Of a stretch of DNA of 64,000 nt, positions 59,284-64,000 are shown one piece after another. The first letter of the stretch is position 1; each line of letters starts with the position of its first letter. A program made the position numbers and the translations under genes. The DNA comes from Pratylenchus scribneri (lineage: Eukaryota; Nematoda; Chromadorea; Rhabditida; Pratylenchidae): the NCBI GenBank assembly GCA_030063045.1, contig JAQSEB010000186.1, positions 496,001 through 560,000 of the forward strand. The letters run 5' to 3'. The notes below the pieces were generated by a model that ran no database searches, had not been told where the DNA came from, and saw only the letters and a program-made list of their open reading frames with translations.

Positions 59284-59380
59284 TTATTGATAAAAAAATT
59301 TTTCCATAATTTTGGCCAGCTTTACCCGCACATTATCCGCATTTTTCAATGAACGATAGTTGATGAATGAATTGTTGTTT
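59284..59380 (-). CDS. DHX15/PRP43-like RNA helicase, single exon or remnant
   Basis: Minus strand: TTGATTTAG acceptor at 59,381-59,382, then NNNSFINYRSLKNADNVRVK, LAKIMEKF, YQ and TAA. The part FINYRSLxxADNVRxxLxxIMxxF agrees with the C-terminal helicase-associated region of DHX15/PRP43, the DEAH-box helicase of spliceosome disassembly and ribosome assembly. Family members continue beyond this point for about 150 residues, but here a stop follows and no donor is visible. I found no other exon of the gene in the window. It may be a fragment left by transposition, a pseudogene piece, or an exon whose donor I misjudge. Confidence 0.55.
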
Positions 59381-60634
59381 CTAAATCAATAAAAAACGCA
59401 AAATTTTATCAAAGCAGAAAAAGTGAAAAATCATTTAAATTCGAAATTTAAAATTGTTCTAAATAAAAATAATTTAATATTTTTAGTGTTAATGGTAGAA
59501 TGATAGAACAAAATTCAGAAAAAGTCTTATTGAATTTTTATCTAAATTTTCCAATATGTTAATAGAGAAAAAACATTCAAATTACTTTTTCCTAATAGCA
59601 GATATTGTCCGTTGGAAATTAATGCTAAAATTCCATATGGCATCGAAATTCAACCCAGTAAAGGAAAAATATTTAAGAAAAATTTAAAATGTATTAAAAT
59701 TAAAAAAATTAAACAATTATAAAAATTTGTTAAATCTAACCGTAATAAAATCTAATTAACGAATAAAAAATAATTTAAATATTCTGAAATTACTTTTTTA
59801 AATTTATAAGTTACTTATTTTATATGAAATTATAATAATAAATTGCAACATTTCAATATGATCGCAAGAAAATTTAATTACTTTTGAAAATATTCAATTA
59901 ATATATATATTAAAATAATTTTAAAAAAGGAAAAAATTATCTATTAAAAAGAAATAAATGAATATTATCATATAAACTCATAATGCAATTTTATTTTTTA
60001 AAAGAGCCGCCATACGGATATTAAAAATTAAATATTGTTAATATACATTTTTCATAGAATGTTCCATTTTATATAAAATTTTTTGATAAACTATTTGATT
60101 AAATCCTGAGAATTTCTAATTTACTAGCTTGGTGCTTCGGAATACGGATCGAAAGAATAATGTAAATTATATAATGTATTTTAATTAAATAAAATTCTAA
60201 AATAAAATTAAAATATTACTTTTGAATCTTGTTGAAATTCATAATATTGGGAAAAATATTCAATTCTACGAATTCAATTGAAAAGAAATATAAATATCAT
60301 ATAATTTTATAAAATATTATTGGATAATTGTACCGTATTAATATTAAAATATTGACTTCACCGAATTAATTTAAATTAATTTTTAATGGAAAAACCATAA
60401 CTGTTTAAAAAATAAAAAATAATTGATAATTACTTCATTATTTATTGTCATCTTAAAAAATAAAATTCTTTTAATATCTTTGATTAATTAGATTAATCCT
60501 TGAAATTTTATCATGTACATTTTCCAATTAGATTTTTTTTGCTTATGAAATTAAATCGATGGTAATAAATTTTTTCCATAATTAAAATTATCAAAACAGA
60601 AAAATCATATGTTTAAAATTTTAGATGATAAAAA

Positions 60635-60692
60635 TCATGGCAGCCAACATTGGAAGCAATTCCTGTCAAATCAACTTATCTTAGCAATCTAG
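60635..60692 (+). CDS. possible exon, strand uncertain
   Basis: The plus strand reads KSWQPTLEAIPVKSTYLSNL and E before TAA. The minus strand also has an acceptor (TTTGACAG) and a short open frame. It is a GC islet in AT-rich DNA. Confidence 0.27.
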
Positions 60693-61082
60693 AATAAAAA
60701 AATATTTTTAATATTTTTAATGGAAATAAAATATTAATTAATAAGATTGAATTAATATTTTTAAAATAAAGAAAAATAAATTTTGCGACTGAAATAAAAT
60801 TAATTTTTATAATAAAATGGAAAAAATTACATGATGTTATTACTGTAGATATATTAATTAAATTTTTTTGAAATAATTATATTTGGAGAAAATTATTAAT
60901 AAACATGTTTTCTAATCAATAATCAAGATTTTATTAAATTGTTTATATATAGGATCTAATATTCTGTATATATATAATTGAAATTAATTTCTTTGTAAAT
61001 TACATATAAATTGCTCTACAGTGATAATTCAATAAAATTATTAAACAGAAATTAAATTTAAAACTATAAAATTTCAGATTAA

Positions 61083-61145
61083 TCAAATATAAAATTCTCA
61101 AATTTTTTCATATTTCCGCCCTTCGCGGTATCTAAATTAGTTCTA
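61083..61145 (-). CDS. possible last exon
   Basis: The minus strand reads NLDTAKGGNMKKFENFIFD and TAA. It is short and GC-richer than its surroundings. Product unknown. Confidence 0.27.
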
Positions 61146-62179
61146 TAAATTACTTTTAAAGTACTTATACTTTGATATATAAGGAAATTTGTTATGAAGA
61201 CGAAGAGATAAATTAATAAATAAATAAATGTTTTCTTTAATAATTTAAACAAATTATTTTTGTTTACAATAATCTCAATATTTAATCGATAAAAACGATT
61301 AATAAAATAATAAATGCTATAAAAATTAGATATATCGTACTATATTCATGAAATATTCAATTTATAATAAAATGAATTGTAATGATAAAAATTATAATAT
61401 TTTAAAATAAGTTCAATTAAATATTCTATATGCTATAAAAAGCATTATAATTAAAATAGAAAAATTTAAGAAACAATGAATCCATTCAATGTATTGTACT
61501 AAAAATAATGGCTAAATAAATTTTATAAATTATAATTTAAAAACTTATTAATATTTTAAAAGTAAAAAATCAATTTTCATTAATAATGAAAAAATAAGTA
61601 AATTCTAAAAATTATTTCGCATAAATTAAAAGGAAAAAATATTATTTCAATATCTAAATAAAATGATAATGAAAGTTGATAATAATGACAAAGTAAAAGT
61701 AAAAATTAATTATTAATTTTTCTATTATTTATTTAAAAAATTTAATTAAAAGGGGAGGCGAAATAAGGTTTAAAATTGATTAAAGTGATAAAAAATCAAG
61801 TGAAAAATAATTTTATAAATTTAAATTCCCGAATTAAAATAGAAATCATACCATCAAGTATCATTAATTAGAAAAAATTAAAATTAATAAATATATAATC
61901 AAATAAAAAAAAGAATTTATCAATATAATTAAAAAAATATAATTGAATAAAATTGATCAAATTTTTAATATAATGATTAACGGCCATTCTAAATCACAAA
62001 TAAACTTTTTTTTCTTCATTATTCTTTAACTTTTCGATTAAATTCACATTTAGATATAATATTATCAGCTTAAAATAATTAGTCGAGAAATAATTTCTTT
62101 TAATAGAGAATAAAAAACATTTTAAAATATCATTAATTTGAAATTATTAAAAATTAAATTAATAATTATAGAAGCTAAG

Positions 62180-62298
62180 AAGCGACGGTAGTAGAATTAC
62201 ACAAATCCGAATTCCGGCAGGCTTATGATATATGCAAAGAAATACAAGGCTGTGAGGGCTCAACATATATATTACTAATAAATAATTTGATAAAATAG
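62180..62298 (+). CDS. probable exon, unrecognised
   Basis: After a GCTAAG acceptor the plus strand reads ATVVELHKSEFRQAYDICKE followed by IQGCEGSTYILLINNLIK and TAG. The other frames are broken. The product is not recognised. The real exon may end before the AT-rich last ten codons. Confidence 0.48.
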
Positions 62299-62996
62299 AT
62301 AAAACATGATCCGAAATGATTTTAAAAATAAAAAATTAATCATAAATTATAAAAAAATTATAATATAAAAATCGATAAAAAAATTAACTTATTAATCATT
62401 TAATGAGAAAATATATAAATTAATTCAAGAGAGAATATTCGAATGGAAGAATGCAATTAACTAAGCAAAAATTTTTTTATATGTATCTTAAGTAAATTTG
62501 TTTCTAAAAAAATTGTAAAAATGTACATTTACATGAAATCACTATATTATTAATTATTATTAATCACATAATATACAAATTAATCTTTAAAAGATTACTT
62601 TTATTTAAATTATACAATACAAATTTAAAATAAAAATTAATTTTAAGGAATATAAATGAATTAAAAATTTAATAAAGATAAATGAAGAAAATATTCATAC
62701 ATAAAAGAAAATTTTTTGAAAACGCATGAACTATTAAAATATTTTTAAAATTAATAGATTATCCTTAAAATAAATATATGAAAATTTGATAAAAAAAATT
62801 GGCAATTGTTAAATTTAATTAGCCTTATTTAAACAATATTTATATTTATAATAAATTTTTAATTTGTAAAATGTAAATGAAAATTTAACATAAAAATAAA
62901 TAGATTTATGAAATATTAATATATAAATTTAAATTCATTGAAAAAACTATGCTGAAAAGAAATTAATCATTACTTTGAAAAGTTATACATGAAGTA

Positions 62997-63116
62997 AAAC
63001 CGAATGAGCTCTCGTCATCGAACACTCATCAATTATGCCACACTTATTATTCAAAAGGCCCTACTTACACTGGTGTTCCTCCCATGCTACCTCAGAAAAA
63101 GCTCAATGTGGAATAA
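62997..63116 (+). CDS. probable last exon, unrecognised
   Basis: The plus strand reads PNELSSSNTHQLCHTYYSKG followed by PTYTGVPPMLPQKKLNVE and TAA at 63,114-63,116. The Ser/Thr/Pro-rich, GC-richer islet is clear. A second frame is open but hydrophobic and basic, and I think it is a shadow. Confidence 0.48.
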   Translation, partial: KPNELSSSNTHQLCHTYYSKGPTYTGVPPMLPQKKLNVE

Positions 63117-63719
63117 CTTAAATAAAATTCATTATTTAATATTAAATTTTTAATTAAAAAAATTCAAATATTATAAAATAAAATGAAAGATATTCCAATT
63201 TGTCAACATAAAGGCAATACATTTATCATACAGAAATATTGTTGTGGATTTTATATATGAAATATTAACAGAATGAAATGAAAACGTAATTAATATTTGA
63301 TAAAAATTTTAAATTAGAGAAAATATTCTATAAATCATTATGCAAAATTAGTTAATTTTATGGAAATTCGAAATATTTATCCATAACATAATTTTTATAG
63401 AGAAACAATTTATGAAAATCCATAAAAAAATATTATTAAAAAAATAATGAATATCTATTTTGTTATTCGTTCTTTTCATTTAATCTCAAATAATTGCAGT
63501 CTCTCCCCGATAAAATGAGCGTCGCGGGATTCTGACTCGTCTCTTTAACCATGTTGCCATATCATTGAAGAAATATTAAAACAATTAATTAAGAATAATA
63601 AAGTTATGGCCATATACAAATATTAATGTTATGTAAAATAAAAGAATTTTTCTTAAAAAATTAAAATTTTTCAGGCAATTTGTTAATTGCAGCAAAATAT
63701 ATATTCGTTAATACTTAAG

Positions 63720-63853
63720 ATGGCGAATCAGGGAATCATAGGCAATTATTAATTTTGCCGACCTTTTACTATTATAAAAAGGGAGGCATTTCGGAAAAAC
63801 AATTTTTCAAAATACGAAATCTCCCTGAATCAGATGACAAGGATGATGCCTAA
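63720..63853 (+). CDS. probable last exon, unrecognised
   Basis: After a CTTAAG acceptor, and with one base from the previous exon, the plus strand reads DGESGNHRQLLILPTFYYYK followed by KGGISEKQFFKIRNLPESDD, KDDA and TAA. The mixed hydrophobic and acidic composition is protein-like. An islet at 63,498-63,535 (QSLPDKMSVAGF after TTGCAG) might be a preceding exon in another frame. Product unknown. Confidence 0.5.
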
Positions 63854-64000
63854 ATTAAAGTTGCAGAAAAATTTAATTTAAAATATTTTGATGTTTTAAG
63901 GAATTTGAAAGAAAAATTATTTACTTTCTAATAATTATATCGAAATTTATTTAAAAATACAAATAAATTAAAATTTAAAATTAAATAATTTTTTTAATAA

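Noticed and set aside
1..64000. CRISPR arrays, bacterial operons or bacterial origin
   Set aside because: No spaced direct repeats of that kind; introns, the UTP23 gene and Helitron and LTR elements show a eukaryote.

Overview
This is a eukaryotic nuclear window with a very high A+T content, punctuated by short GC-richer islands that read as coding exons with GT..AG borders. Acceptors such as TTTTCAG and the extreme AT content suggest a nematode, possibly of the Meloidogyne kind. That placement is inference; no marker here proves the species. Two host genes are recognisable from sequence: UTP23 (PIN-domain ribosome-biogenesis factor, 43,934-45,100, minus, four exons) and one exon resembling DHX15/PRP43 (59,284-59,380, minus). 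The other exons look real but I do not recognise their products.

Layout. 1-9,560: minus-strand exon candidates separated by long T-rich introns or spacers. 9,560-12,100: AT-rich, with one possible plus-strand last exon near 11,900. 12,102-17,299: a non-autonomous LTR retroelement arranged LTR-internal-LTR-internal-LTR. It has 662-bp LTRs running TGTCG..CGACA, a tRNA primer-binding site, a polypurine tract and one 5-bp target duplication (TAAGG) around the whole dimer. Each internal region carries an open frame of about 585 codons and no pol. 17,305-42,900: A-rich DNA with scattered plus-strand exon candidates, one well-bordered minus-strand exon pair at 22.5-22.8 kb, and a possible LTR-like fragment at 21.7-22.2 kb. 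42,945-47,455: blocks of a satellite of about 130 bp with a palindromic core, surrounding UTP23 and one orphan exon. 47,520-56,254: a Helitron-type rolling-circle transposon. It has a GC-rich structured leader, a 2,267-codon Rep/helicase frame that also carries an N-terminal Ulp1-like (C48) protease, and folded 3' sequences. One in-frame TAA at 54,566 interrupts the helicase. 56,255-64,000: A-rich DNA with further exon candidates on both strands.

The most notable items are the tandem LTR dimer with its repeated polypurine/LTR-start modules, the Helitron with a built-in SUMO-protease-like domain, the GC-rich leader and 3' RNA-like folds of that Helitron, and the palindromic satellite flanking UTP23. 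Exon borders outside UTP23 are approximate, and gene membership of isolated exons is not established.
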